A stretch of DNA of 64,000 nucleotides. It comes from Ligilactobacillus salitolerans. GTDB taxonomy: Bacteria > Bacillota > Bacilli > Lactobacillales > Lactobacillaceae. This document shows positions 50,342 through 59,318 of this stretch, one piece after another. The stretch is from the NCBI RefSeq assembly GCF_003864415.1, contig NZ_BFFP01000007.1, positions 1-64,000 on the forward strand, given 5' to 3'. The notes below the pieces were generated by a model. The model searched no databases. It saw nothing but the letters and a program-made list of their open reading frames with translations, and was not told where the DNA came from. Each line of letters opens with the position of its first letter. Within the stretch, counting starts at the first letter, position 1. Both the position numbers and the translations under genes were made by a program.

Positions 50342-52108
50342 ATGAAAATTTTGCATTTATTAAAAAATGACACTTGGATCAAGCCTTTTTTGAGCAAATA
50401 TGCTAAAACGATGATCTTGGCGCTCTTTTTAGGCTTCATGACTTTCTTTTGTGCCGGAGCCTTGATGTTTAACTCTGGTTACCTGATCAGTAAATCAGCT
50501 TCTCTGCCAGAAAACATCCTACTCGTGTATGTCCCGATCGTTTTGACACGTGCCTTTGGGATTGGGCGGCCGGTATTCCGTTATCTGGAAAGACTGACCA
50601 GCCATAACTGGGTCTTAAAATTAACTAGTGAATTGCGGTTGCGACTCTACAATATTTTGGAAAAAGACGCGGTTTTCTTCAAAGAACGACACCAGACCGG
50701 CGACATTCTCGGCGTGTTGTCAGATGACATCGACCATATTCAGAACCTGTATCTCCGGACGGTTTTTCCCACAATCGTCGGGTGGCTGGTTTACATTTTT
50801 ATTGTAATCGCCTTGGGCTTTTTCTCTGTGTTTTTCGCCTTGGCCATGCTGCTCTTGTTAGGCGTCTTAACGATCTTGATGCCACTGACAGCAGTTCTTG
50901 TGAATGGTGCCAACCAGGAAAAGCAAAAGCAAGTCAAAAACAACCTTTATACTGGCCTGACCGACAATGTCTTGGGTGTTTCAGACTGGATCTTCAGTCA
51001 ACGCGGTCAAGAATACGTGGAGAAACATGATCAAGAAGAGGAGCGGCTGCGTTCATTTGACAGCCAGCTCAAGCACAATGAAAACTTGCGCAATCTTCTG
51101 GTTCAACTAGTGATCGCGGTCGTGACCGCGGCAATCCTGTGCTGGTCCGCCTTTCAATTTCCGGGCAACCATGGGGGAGCTGCCAATTGGATCGCTGCTT
51201 TCGTTCTAGTAGTTTTCCCTCTCAGTGATGCCTTTACTGCCTTACCAGGTGCCGCGCAGGAAACCAATATCTATCAGGATTCGCTGGCGCGGTTAAATGA
51301 TCTATCGGCTGACTCCGAGCCAGAAAATGTTGTTTCAACTGAAAAAGAACAGCGTTTAATGGAGAGTGTGACTGGTCCATATGAGCTTAAAATTTCACAC
51401 CTCAATTTCCGTTACCCGGATGGAGAGCGTGAGGTCTTGCAAAACCTTAACTTGGATATTAATTCGGGACAAAAGCTCGCCGTCTTAGGACGCAGCGGTT
51501 CTGGCAAGACGACTCTGACTCACCTCTTGCGCGGAAATCTCAAGCCGACAGCTGGTGAGATCCTCTTGAATGGGATCCCGGTCAGTGATTTCGGTGAACA
51601 GATCAGCCAATTGGTGGGAGTGATCGATCAGGAACCATATCTCTTTAGAACGAGCGTCCGCAATAACCTAAAATTTGGGAATGAGGAAGCAACTGATGAT
51701 GAGATCTGGTCTGTTTTGGATCGTGTCGGTCTGAGCAAAATGGTCGAGCGTTTGCCTGAACGGTTAGACACCCAAGTCGATGAAGCTGGACACCGTTTTT
51801 CTGGCGGTGAACGACACCGGATGGCTTTGGCGCGGATCTTACTGCAAGATGTTCCACTGGTGATCTTGGACGAACCGACTGTAGCCTTGGATCCAGTGAC
51901 TGAACAGGACTTGATCGAAACTTTTGTACATGAACTAAACGGCAAAACCTTGATCTGGGTCACACACCATTTGCAGGGCTTATCTTTAATGGATCGCGTG
52001 ATTTTTGTTGAGGATGGTGAACTAAAAATCAACGGCACTCCAGCTAAACTGGCCGAAACAAACGAACACTACCGCCGGTTGCTTGCAATCGATCGCGGAA
52101 CTATCTAA
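50342..52108 (+). CDS. cydC: Thiol reductant ABC exporter subunit CydC
   Basis: 588 residues: six membrane helices, then the ATPase domain with Walker A AVLGRSGSGKTTLTHLLRG near 385, signature FSGGERHRMALARILLQD and Walker B LVILDEPTVALDP. Start ATG directly after the cydD stop, with GGGGAGG in the cydD end. Heterodimer partner of CydD. A terminator follows immediately, ending the operon. Confidence 0.9.
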   Translation: MKILHLLKNDTWIKPFLSKYAKTMILALFLGFMTFFCAGALMFNSGYLISKSASLPENILLVYVPIVLTRAFGIGRPVFRYLERLTSHNWVLKLTSELRLRLYNILEKDAVFFKERHQTGDILGVLSDDIDHIQNLYLRTVFPTIVGWLVYIFIVIALGFFSVFFALAMLLLLGVLTILMPLTAVLVNGANQEKQKQVKNNLYTGLTDNVLGVSDWIFSQRGQEYVEKHDQEEERLRSFDSQLKHNENLRNLLVQLVIAVVTAAILCWSAFQFPGNHGGAANWIAAFVLVVFPLSDAFTALPGAAQETNIYQDSLARLNDLSADSEPENVVSTEKEQRLMESVTGPYELKISHLNFRYPDGEREVLQNLNLDINSGQKLAVLGRSGSGKTTLTHLLRGNLKPTAGEILLNGIPVSDFGEQISQLVGVIDQEPYLFRTSVRNNLKFGNEEATDDEIWSVLDRVGLSKMVERLPERLDTQVDEAGHRFSGGERHRMALARILLQDVPLVILDEPTVALDPVTEQDLIETFVHELNGKTLIWVTHHLQGLSLMDRVIFVEDGELKINGTPAKLAETNEHYRRLLAIDRGTI

Positions 52109-52139
52109 AAAGGGAATGGCATTTTTGCCATTCCCTTTA
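52109..52139 (+). terminator. cydABDC terminator
   Basis: AAAGGGAATGGCA pairs with TGCCATTCCCTTT around TTTT, right after the cydC stop. The trailing T tract is short. Confidence 0.7.
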
Positions 52140-52219
52140 CTTTGGTTTGATAAATTCGCGGCTAGACTGGCAAAGTAAGGTTAGAACCGGGGACTATGAT
52201 GTAACATTCTCAAAGTTTT

Positions 52220-52640
52220 GCCAGAGACCTCGAGCTCCGCCATAAGTTAGCCAAAGTAACGTCCGAGCTGCCGAGGTCGGCCACAAGTTCACCAAAGTAA
52301 CGTCCGAGCCAGTGAGGTCGGCCATAAGTTTAGCAAAGTAGCGTCCGAGCCAGTGAGGTCGGCCATAAGTTTAGCAAAGTAACGTCCGAGCCGGTGAGGT
52401 CGGCCACAAGTTTGGCAAAGTAAGGTCCGAGCCGCCGAGGTCGGCCATAAGTTTAGCAAAGTAACGTCCGAGCCAGTGAGGTCGGCCATAAGTTTAACTA
52501 AGTAATGTCCGAGCCAGTGAGGTCGGCCACAAGTTTAGCAAAGTAACGTCCGAGCTGCCGAGGTCGGCCATAAGTTCGCCAAAGAAACGCCCGAGCCGGT
52601 GAGGTCGGCCATAAGTTTAGCAAAGTAACGTCTGAGCTCA
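52220..52640 (-). repeat. Array of about ten 41-bp tandem units
   Basis: GTCCGAG-like starts at 52261, 52302, 52343, 52384, 52425, 52466, 52507, 52548, 52589 and 52630 are each 41 bp apart; a diverged unit precedes at 52220. Each holds CCGAGCC-AGTGA-GGTCGG. The reverse complement of a unit agrees with the unit of the array at 42663 at 33 of 41 positions, so the two arrays are one family in opposite orientation. Confidence 0.9.
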
Positions 52641-52641
52641 C

Positions 52642-52676
52642 AAAAAAGCTGCCCATCCCATTTAGGAACAGGCAGC
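52642..52676 (-). terminator. hepT terminator
   Basis: On the minus strand GCTGCC pairs with GGCAGC around a 17-base loop, followed by six T. Confidence 0.65.
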
Positions 52677-52749
52677 CCGATCAAGTTATACTAATTTTAT
52701 CTAAAATTAAATGTCATTATCCAGCGCTTCCACTTATTTATGCAGTTTT

Positions 52750-53730
52750 TTAGGATGCGCGACTTAAGAGCTTGATGGCGAGAGCACGGATCTGGCGCGC
52801 CGCCTTTTTGTTGCTAAGCTGGTCGATTTGTTCTAAAGCCAGGTCAGTATAGTGTTGAGCAAGCTTGCGTGCTTCATTGACGCCTTCGTGTTTGCGCACG
52901 AGTTGTGCAATTTGCTGGATCCCTTCGGTATTGATCGACTGTTTTTTTGCCAATAGCGGGCGGAACTCTTCTGGGGCTTTGGCATATGCAAATAAGAGCG
53001 GTGAGGTATAAACTCCTTCGGCGACATCTTCTAAGACTGGTTTTTTCAAATCAGCGGATGTGCCCGAATAATCTAAGATGTCATCGTAGATTTGAAAAGC
53101 CGTGCCGATGTTTAGACCGATCTCACCAGCTAGATGTTCATTTTCGTCATCAGGAGCCGTAAAGTGGATACCTTCCATACAAGCTAACTTGAAGAGTGCT
53201 GCTGTTTTTCCTTGAACGTTGGCGAGGTAATCATCGATCGTCTGCTCTTGTGAATAACGCAGATGCATCTGACTGAGTTCACCCAGCAGCAGCTCGTACA
53301 TTGCTTTTGAATTGTATTGCATGTAAACAGAGCCGTTCATGACTTCCGCCAGCAGACTGAAAAAGACCGTGAACAGCAGATCGCCGGCATAAACAGCAAC
53401 GTCTTTGCCATAATGCGCCTGGACAGTAACATTTCCCCGGCGTAAAGGCGAATCATCGATAATATCATCATGGATCAAAGTAGCCTTATGTAAGATCTCA
53501 AGGGAAGCGGCGATTTTGATCAGCTGCTCATCTTGATGTGTCGGGTTTTCTGCCAGTTGGCTGAAAAGTAAGAAAATTCCAGGGCGCAATAATTTGCCCT
53601 GATCAGTCGAGATAGAATCCAACAGTTCTTTAACATTGGGATTATTAGTTTGGAGCCGTTCATTGATCAAGCGTTCAACTTGGTGTAATTGTTTGCCTAT
53701 TCGGGGATATTTATTCCATAATGTAAACAT
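52750..53730 (-). CDS. hepT: Polyprenyl diphosphate synthase (heptaprenyl type, component II)
   Basis: 326 residues of the trans-prenyltransferase family. First Asp-rich motif LIHDDIIDDSPLRRG near 90 and second QIYDDILDYSG near 215; KGQLRPG-like GKLLRPGIFLLFS near 47 and QGKTAALFKLACMEG near 170 are also typical. It makes the long isoprenoid tail of menaquinone from farnesyl diphosphate and IPP, which MenA then attaches. A small HepS partner is not in the window. Start ATG with AGGAAGG in front. Transcribed against cyd and menA. Confidence 0.85.
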   Translation of the reverse strand: MFTLWNKYPRIGKQLHQVERLINERLQTNNPNVKELLDSISTDQGKLLRPGIFLLFSQLAENPTHQDEQLIKIAASLEILHKATLIHDDIIDDSPLRRGNVTVQAHYGKDVAVYAGDLLFTVFFSLLAEVMNGSVYMQYNSKAMYELLLGELSQMHLRYSQEQTIDDYLANVQGKTAALFKLACMEGIHFTAPDDENEHLAGEIGLNIGTAFQIYDDILDYSGTSADLKKPVLEDVAEGVYTSPLLFAYAKAPEEFRPLLAKKQSINTEGIQQIAQLVRKHEGVNEARKLAQHYTDLALEQIDQLSNKKAARQIRALAIKLLSRAS

Positions 53731-54029
53731 GTGCTTATTTCCTTCCTGTTTCTTTTTGAAACAAGTTCATACACTATATTAAACCATATTTTGGAGAGAT
53801 GTGAAAAACATTTAATTGAGAGAAAAAGGAAAGAATTGCTGCAAAACTTCTCGTTTACTGCTATTTCTGGTAAAATAGATTGTGCAAAATAAATTATGGT
53901 ACATAGTTCGCTTAAATTAGTTGACTCGCAGGCCTAATATTCAGCAAATTTCCGCTTTTTGGAATAAAATTATCATTGAGAAAAACTAGAGTGGAGCAAG
54001 GGAGTTTAGCCAAATTGCAGTGTCAAACT

Positions 54030-54361
54030 ATCCTCAGTTAATAATTCTGAAAAATGAATTGTCAGTTGAAGTCCGTTAGTACTCAGAATCTCCCGAATCG
54101 CTCCGCTCTGGTTTTTGTAGTCGAGCTCCGCGAGGCAGAAGATTGCGCCTAACCAACTTCAGCCAACAATGCTGAAAAACGCATTCTTGGCTGAAGTCCG
54201 TTAGTGCTCATTTTCTGAACGCCTCGCTCCGCTCTGTGATTGTAGTCGAGCTCCGCGAAACAGAAAGCTGCACTTATCTAACTTCAGACAACTATTGCGT
54301 AGCCCACAATAATTGCCTAAAGTCCGATAATGCTCACTTTCTACCGTTTCGCTTCGCTCTG
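54030..54361 (+). repeat. Two full and one partial copy of the ~125-nt hairpin element
   Basis: Full copies begin at AGTCG 54119 and 54244, 125 bases apart; a right-hand portion of another copy spans about 54030-54110. Basal arms are GCGAGGC/GCCTCGC and GCGAAAC/GTTTCGC. The last copy ends 21 bases before the menA start. 53731-54029 shows no gene; it holds the hepT promoter area. Confidence 0.75.
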
Positions 54362-54382
54362 TCTTTGAAAGGGGGTGTTACC

Positions 54383-55291
54383 TTGCCTATTCCCGTATTT
54401 TTGGAACTTGTTGAAATTAAAGCCAAAACTGCCAGTGTCTTGCCCTTTATCTTAGGTGCCTGCTATAGCTGGTACAATTTCCATTCTCTTCATCCGCTAT
54501 TGCTGCTTGCTTTTTTCATTGCCATGTTCTTATTTAACATGTCCGTTGACATCCTTGATAATTACAATGACTACCATCATGCTGTCGATGAAAAAAATTA
54601 CAAGCAAAATACTAACATTATTGGTCGAGAACATTTATCATTAAAATTAGTTTTTGGACTTATGACCTCTATGATCTTGCTTGCGACTTTGATCGGTCTT
54701 TATTTGAGTTATGCTGCCGGCTGGCCCGTCCTTGTACTGGGTGTTTTCTGCTACTTAGTTGGGATCTTTTATTCTTCAGGACCGCGACCGCTTTCCAGCC
54801 TCCCGCTGGGGGAACTCTTTTCCGGTCCAACCATGGGCTTCATGATCACTTTGATCTGTGTCTACATCAATACTTACCAAGATTTTACTTGGAATTGGTC
54901 AACCGTGTTGGGTGTTTTCTTGATCTCACTTCCTGATACCTTGTGGATCTCCAACCTAATGCTGGCGAACAATACCTGCGATTTGGATGAAGACGAAAAA
55001 AATCAGCGGTATACCCTCTCGCATTACCTTGGAAAAGAGAATTCCGTGCGATTATTTGTTATAATGAATGTTATGGCAGTGCTTGCACTGGTCTTAGCTG
55101 TGGTCGTCAAAATTGCTCCGTGGACCGTTTTGTTATCTTTGCTGGTTTTACCGGTCATTTATAAAAATGTACGCAAGTTTCAGGAAAAGCAGGTCAAAAA
55201 AGAAACCTTTTCCTGTGCAGTCAAAATTTTAGCAATCGGTTCAGCTGCACAAGCTTTATCTTATTTAGTCTATATTATTTTTACACTTTAA
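54383..55291 (+). CDS. menA: 1,4-dihydroxy-2-naphthoate polyprenyltransferase
   Basis: 302 residues of the UbiA family with about eight membrane segments. The first Asp motif is DILDNYNDYHHAVDE near 62; GIFYSSGPRPLSSLPLGELF near 133 and NNTCDLDEDEKNQRYTLSHY near 200 carry the second Asp cluster and match MenA. It joins the polyprenyl tail to dihydroxynaphthoate in the membrane. TTG start with AAAGGGGG five bases earlier; upstream codons in frame lie in the hairpin repeat. ndh follows by 12 bp. Confidence 0.85.
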   Translation: MPIPVFLELVEIKAKTASVLPFILGACYSWYNFHSLHPLLLLAFFIAMFLFNMSVDILDNYNDYHHAVDEKNYKQNTNIIGREHLSLKLVFGLMTSMILLATLIGLYLSYAAGWPVLVLGVFCYLVGIFYSSGPRPLSSLPLGELFSGPTMGFMITLICVYINTYQDFTWNWSTVLGVFLISLPDTLWISNLMLANNTCDLDEDEKNQRYTLSHYLGKENSVRLFVIMNVMAVLALVLAVVVKIAPWTVLLSLLVLPVIYKNVRKFQEKQVKKETFSCAVKILAIGSAAQALSYLVYIIFTL

Positions 55292-55303
55292 GGAGAGATT
55301 CAA

Positions 55304-56515
55304 ATGAAAGAAATCGTTATTTTAGGCGGCGGATACGCTGGTTTACGTGCTTTGAAGTTCTTGCAAAAGAGCAAGGGTGGTTTCCATATTACTTTGGTTG
55401 ATCGCAATGACTACCACTACGAAGCTACTGATTTGCACGAAGTTGCTGCAGGAACACAGCCTGCCGAAAAGATCCTTTATCCGATCGAAGATGTAGTCGA
55501 TCCAGATGTTACAACATTTGTACAAGCTACGGTTGAAAAAATCGCTCGTGACAAACAAGAAGTCAGCTTGGATAACGGTGAAGTCCTTTCTTATGACTAC
55601 TTGATCGTCGGCTTAGGCTTCCGTTCAGAATCATTTGGCATCCCAGGTGTTGAAGAAAACTCTTTGCCAATGGTTGATGTTAAGACTTCGATCGCAGTTC
55701 ATGATCATATCATCGAACAGTTAGAAGATTATAAAGAAACTCAAAATCCAGATGACTTGAAGATCGTTGTCTGTGGTGCTGGCTTCACTGGTGTCGAATT
55801 GCTTGGTGCCTTGAATGATGCTCGCGGCGAATACGCTGAGATCGCAGGTGTGGCTCCAGAACGCATCGAACTGTACGTGGTTGAAGCTGTGACCCGCTTA
55901 TTGCCGATGTTCCCAGAAAGTTTGGCAGATTATGGCGTTGCTAAGCTGGAAAGCTGGGGGATCAAGTTCTTAACTGGCAAACCGATCAAGGAAATCAAAC
56001 CGCAGACTGTTGTTTATCAAACTAATGCTGAGACCGGCGAAACAGCTGAACTGACAGCTAACACCATTATCTGGACTACAGGTGTTTCCGGCAGCAAAGT
56101 TATTGACGAATCAGGCTTCTCTGCACGTCGCGGCCGCATGATGGTCGATAGCGATCTCCGTGATCCAGATTATCGCAACGTTTACCTTGTTGGTGACTGC
56201 TCAGCAGTGATGGATCCTGAATCCAACCGTCCATATCCAACTACTGCTCAGATCTCATTAGTGATGGGTGAATTAGCCGCTAAGAATATTTTGGCTCAAT
56301 TGTCTGGCCGTGAGACTGGTGACTTTGCATATACTTCACTGGGAACTGTTGCTTCGATCGGCAACACGCACGCCTTTGGTGTTGTCGGCACTAAGACTCC
56401 AGTTAAGGGCTATGCTGCTTCTGCTTTGAAGAAAGTTATCATGGACAAGTCATTACTTGAAACTGGCGGTTCAAAAGAACTCTTGGCTAAAGGCCGGTTT
56501 GACCTTTACCACTAG
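55304..56515 (+). CDS. ndh: Type II NADH dehydrogenase
   Basis: 403 residues. FAD-binding EIVILGGGYAGLRALKFL at 3-20, NAD-binding KIVVCGAGFTGVELLGAL near 160, and the FAD-contact block VYLVGDCSAVMDPESNRPYP near 290, with PTTAQISLVMGELAAKNI after it. The protein is a peripheral membrane flavoprotein that passes electrons from NADH to menaquinone without pumping protons. With menA in one operon and cydAB nearby it completes a short respiratory chain. AAGGAGAG site. Confidence 0.92.
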   Translation: MKEIVILGGGYAGLRALKFLQKSKGGFHITLVDRNDYHYEATDLHEVAAGTQPAEKILYPIEDVVDPDVTTFVQATVEKIARDKQEVSLDNGEVLSYDYLIVGLGFRSESFGIPGVEENSLPMVDVKTSIAVHDHIIEQLEDYKETQNPDDLKIVVCGAGFTGVELLGALNDARGEYAEIAGVAPERIELYVVEAVTRLLPMFPESLADYGVAKLESWGIKFLTGKPIKEIKPQTVVYQTNAETGETAELTANTIIWTTGVSGSKVIDESGFSARRGRMMVDSDLRDPDYRNVYLVGDCSAVMDPESNRPYPTTAQISLVMGELAAKNILAQLSGRETGDFAYTSLGTVASIGNTHAFGVVGTKTPVKGYAASALKKVIMDKSLLETGGSKELLAKGRFDLYH

Positions 56516-56539
56516 GATCAAAGTTTAGAAAATCTTTGA

Positions 56540-56573
56540 AAGTCTTGCTTCCTGATAGGGAGTGAGGCTTTTC
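56540..56573 (+). terminator. menA-ndh terminator
   Basis: AAGTCTTGCTTCC pairs with GGGAGTGAGGCTT with G-U pairs, followed by TTCTT. Confidence 0.55.
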
Positions 56574-56731
56574 TTATATCATAAAATAAGCAAGATAGCA
56601 GAGAATTCGAATAAAGTGTAATATAATTTACTGTGGCTTGAAATTTGTATTTCTAAGTATTAAAAAAGGTGTCTTAAAGTGTAACTAGTCATTTTGGGCT
56701 GGAAACGCCTTGAAAATTGGAGGCTATTAGA

Positions 56732-57415
56732 ATGAAAGTAATATGGCATGGACATTCGTTTATTGAGATCCAAACTGCAGGCAAACAGCTTTTAATAGAT
56801 CCATTTATTGACGGTAATCCTTTTACCCAAGTTAAAGCTGCTGATTTTACTGAGACAGACTATATCTTATTGACTCACGCGCACGCCGATCATGTCGGAT
56901 CCACCGAAGAGATCGCGCAAAATTCTGGGGCAACTATCATTGCAATGACGGACCTGGCAAAATATTTCGCGCAAAAAGGGTTCAAGACAGCCGGTCCCAA
57001 TATTGGCGGAACAGAGGACTTTGACTTTGGTACAGTTAAAGTCATTCCGGCATGGCACACAGCGGCTGCTCCAGTCGCTGGGATCCAGCTGCCGATAGGT
57101 GTTGCGACAGGATTAGCTATCAAGAGTGAGGGTAAGCTGATTTATATTGCGGGTGATACTGGCTTGTTTTCTGACATGCAGCTGGTAGCTCGTCACCAGC
57201 CGGCTGATCTGGCTTTCTTGCCAATTGGAGATCACTTCACTATGGGTGCTGACGATGCGGCTTATGCTGCCAAATTAGTTCAAGCCAAGACTGTTGTCCC
57301 TGTTCATTACAACACCTTCCCAGCAATCAAGCAGGATCCGCAAGAGTTTTTGGACTTGTTAGAGGATGGACAAAAGGGTTATTTGCCCGAAGTTGACCAA
57401 GCTTGGACTTTGTAG
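56732..57415 (+). CDS. UPF0173 metal-dependent hydrolase
   Basis: 227 residues of the metallo-beta-lactamase fold. KVIWHGHSFIEIQTAGKQ at the start, LLTHAHADHVGSTEE near 50 with the metal-binding HxHxDH, IPAWHTAAAPVAG near 105 with the next His, IAGDTGLFSDM near 140 with the bridging Asp, and VPVHYNTFPAIKQDP near 195. These are the UPF0173 blocks; the substrate is unknown. ATG 56732 follows TTGGAGG by eight bases. Its stop TAG is the conserved TAG at the start of the first repeat element downstream. Confidence 0.85.
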   Translation: MKVIWHGHSFIEIQTAGKQLLIDPFIDGNPFTQVKAADFTETDYILLTHAHADHVGSTEEIAQNSGATIIAMTDLAKYFAQKGFKTAGPNIGGTEDFDFGTVKVIPAWHTAAAPVAGIQLPIGVATGLAIKSEGKLIYIAGDTGLFSDMQLVARHQPADLAFLPIGDHFTMGADDAAYAAKLVQAKTVVPVHYNTFPAIKQDPQEFLDLLEDGQKGYLPEVDQAWTL

Positions 57416-58035
57416 TCGAGCTGCGTCAAGCAGAAAGTTGCGCCTAGCTAACTTCGCCATCACAGTGCAAAACCCGCACTATAATGCCAAAGTCCGCTAG
57501 TGCTCGCTTTCTTTCGCTTGACTCCGCTCTGTTTTTTGTAGTCGAGCTGCGTCAAGCAGAAAGTTGCGCCTAGCTACCTTCGCCATCACAGTGCAAACCC
57601 CGCACTATAATGCCAAAGTCTGCTCGTGCTCGCTTTCTTTCGCTTGACTCCGCTCTGTTTTTTGTAGTCGAGCTGCGTCAAGCAGAAAGTTGCGCCTAGC
57701 TACCTTCGCCATCACAGTGCAAAACCAGCACTATAATGCCAAAGTCTGCTAGTGCTCGCTTTCTTTCGCTTGACTCCGCTCTGTTTTTTGTAGTCGAGCT
57801 CCACAAACCAGACACTTCCGCTTATCCAGCTCTGAACCCATGGTGCAAAAGGCGCACCATAAGTTCGGAACCCGATAATGCTCGGTGTCTTTCGGTTTGT
57901 TTCGCTCTGTTTTTGTAGTCGAGCTCCGCAATTCAGATTCTTCCGCTTAACTAAGACCGAAGCCACAGCGCCAAAACCGCGCTATAACTTCGGCCTCCGT
58001 TAATGCTCAGAATCTCCCGAATTGCTCCGCTCTGT
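57411..58035 (+). repeat. Five tandem copies of the ~125-nt hairpin element
   Basis: AGTCGAGCT starts at 57414, 57540, 57666, 57792 and 57917. The first three are nearly identical to one another (basal arms GCGTCAAG/CTTGACTC); the fourth uses ACAAACC/GGTTTGT and the fifth GCAATTC/GAATTGC, so newer and older copies coexist. Apical pairs also change together, for example ATGGTGC/GCACCAT in the fourth and GCGC/GCGC in the fifth. The first starts at the stop codon of the hydrolase gene; the last ends 22 bases before the MFS gene start. Confidence 0.82.
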
Positions 58036-58057
58036 GATTGATAGGAAGTTATGTAGA

Positions 58058-59275
58058 ATGAAATTGAAAATGCAACAACTCCCTTTATGGCGCCAAAACC
58101 TGTATGTTCTTTGGTTTGGTGTTTTCATGACGGGTATGGGCATGAGCGAGATCATGCCTTTTTTATCTTTATTCATCGCCGAACTGGGCGATTTTTCCAA
58201 AGAACAGCTCTCCTTATACAGTGGGCTGATTTTTGCCGTCACTTTCCTGGTGATGGCCATCGTTTCGCCGCTCTGGGGAAAATTAGCCGACCAGAAAGGC
58301 CGCAAATTAATGCTTCTGCGCGCTTCGATCGGAATGTGCATCGTCATCTTTTTGATGGGCTTTGTTACTAATATCTGGGAGCTCCTTCTTTTGCGTGCCC
58401 TGCAAGGAGCCTTTGGCGGGTACGTTTCTAATTCCAATGCCTTGGTCGCCGCTCAAACCCCGCGTCAACATTCTGGACATGCACTAAGTATCCTTGTTAC
58501 CGGGATCACTGCCGGCAATCTGCTCGGGCCGTTGTTAGGCGGTTTCTTGGCTGATGCCTTCTCGTACCGGACATCATTTCACATTACAGGTGTGATCATG
58601 TTCTTGGTCTTCTTGTTGACCTGGGTTTTTGTGCACGAAAAGCAACAAGAACAGCCGGCACAAAAGCAGACTGTCACCAAGACCTTAACTTTTACGGATA
58701 TTCGCAAAAATAAAGTCATCCTTTTATTGCTGACAACTACTTTGCTGGTTCAGGTCGTAACGATGTCGATCAACCCGATTTTAAGTTTGTTTGTTAAGCA
58801 ATTATTGGATCCGGGGCAGTCAGTCACGATGATGGCTGGGCTGGTTGCTTCCATGCCCGGGATCTCGACGGTGATCGCCGCGCCGGCGTTTGGCAAGCTG
58901 GGTGATCGGATTGGGACCCATAAACTGCTGATTTTTGGTTTTGTCTTTGCGATGGTCGTTTTCGCTGCCACCACTTTTGTCACCAATGTCTATCTGTTAA
59001 TGTTTTTGCGGCTTTTGACCGGTGTTTCTGATGCAGCACTTCTGCCAGTTATTCAGACTTTGCTCACCAAAAATACCGCCCCGGAGAACACCAGCCTGGT
59101 CTTTTCTTATAACCAGAGCTTTCAGTCTTTAGGCAATATGTGTGGGCCGTTATTTGGCTCAGCGATCGCTGCAATTTTCAACTATCGTGGGATCTTTGCT
59201 TTCTGCAGTTTGATCATGTTGATCAACTTTGTTTCTTTTACGCGAAGCAAATTATTTGTCTCGAACGAAAAATGA
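58058..59275 (+). CDS. MFS multidrug efflux transporter (MdtG-like)
   Basis: 405 residues, twelve membrane segments. Helix 1 begins LPLWRQNLYVLWFGVFMTGM; the MFS loop motif GKLADQKGRKLML lies after helix 2 near 72 and repeats as GKLGDRIGTHKLL near 285. RALQGAFGGYVSNSNALVA and TGITAGNLLGPLLGGFLAD are typical of drug:proton antiporters. The substrate is unknown. ATG 58058 was chosen with AGGAAG ten bases before; upstream codons belong to the repeat element. Single gene. Confidence 0.82.
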   Translation: MKLKMQQLPLWRQNLYVLWFGVFMTGMGMSEIMPFLSLFIAELGDFSKEQLSLYSGLIFAVTFLVMAIVSPLWGKLADQKGRKLMLLRASIGMCIVIFLMGFVTNIWELLLLRALQGAFGGYVSNSNALVAAQTPRQHSGHALSILVTGITAGNLLGPLLGGFLADAFSYRTSFHITGVIMFLVFLLTWVFVHEKQQEQPAQKQTVTKTLTFTDIRKNKVILLLLTTTLLVQVVTMSINPILSLFVKQLLDPGQSVTMMAGLVASMPGISTVIAAPAFGKLGDRIGTHKLLIFGFVFAMVVFAATTFVTNVYLLMFLRLLTGVSDAALLPVIQTLLTKNTAPENTSLVFSYNQSFQSLGNMCGPLFGSAIAAIFNYRGIFAFCSLIMLINFVSFTRSKLFVSNEK

Positions 59276-59318
59276 GTTTAATTTGAATAATAAATGTGTA
59301 AGTTGAAGGGGGGATTTG

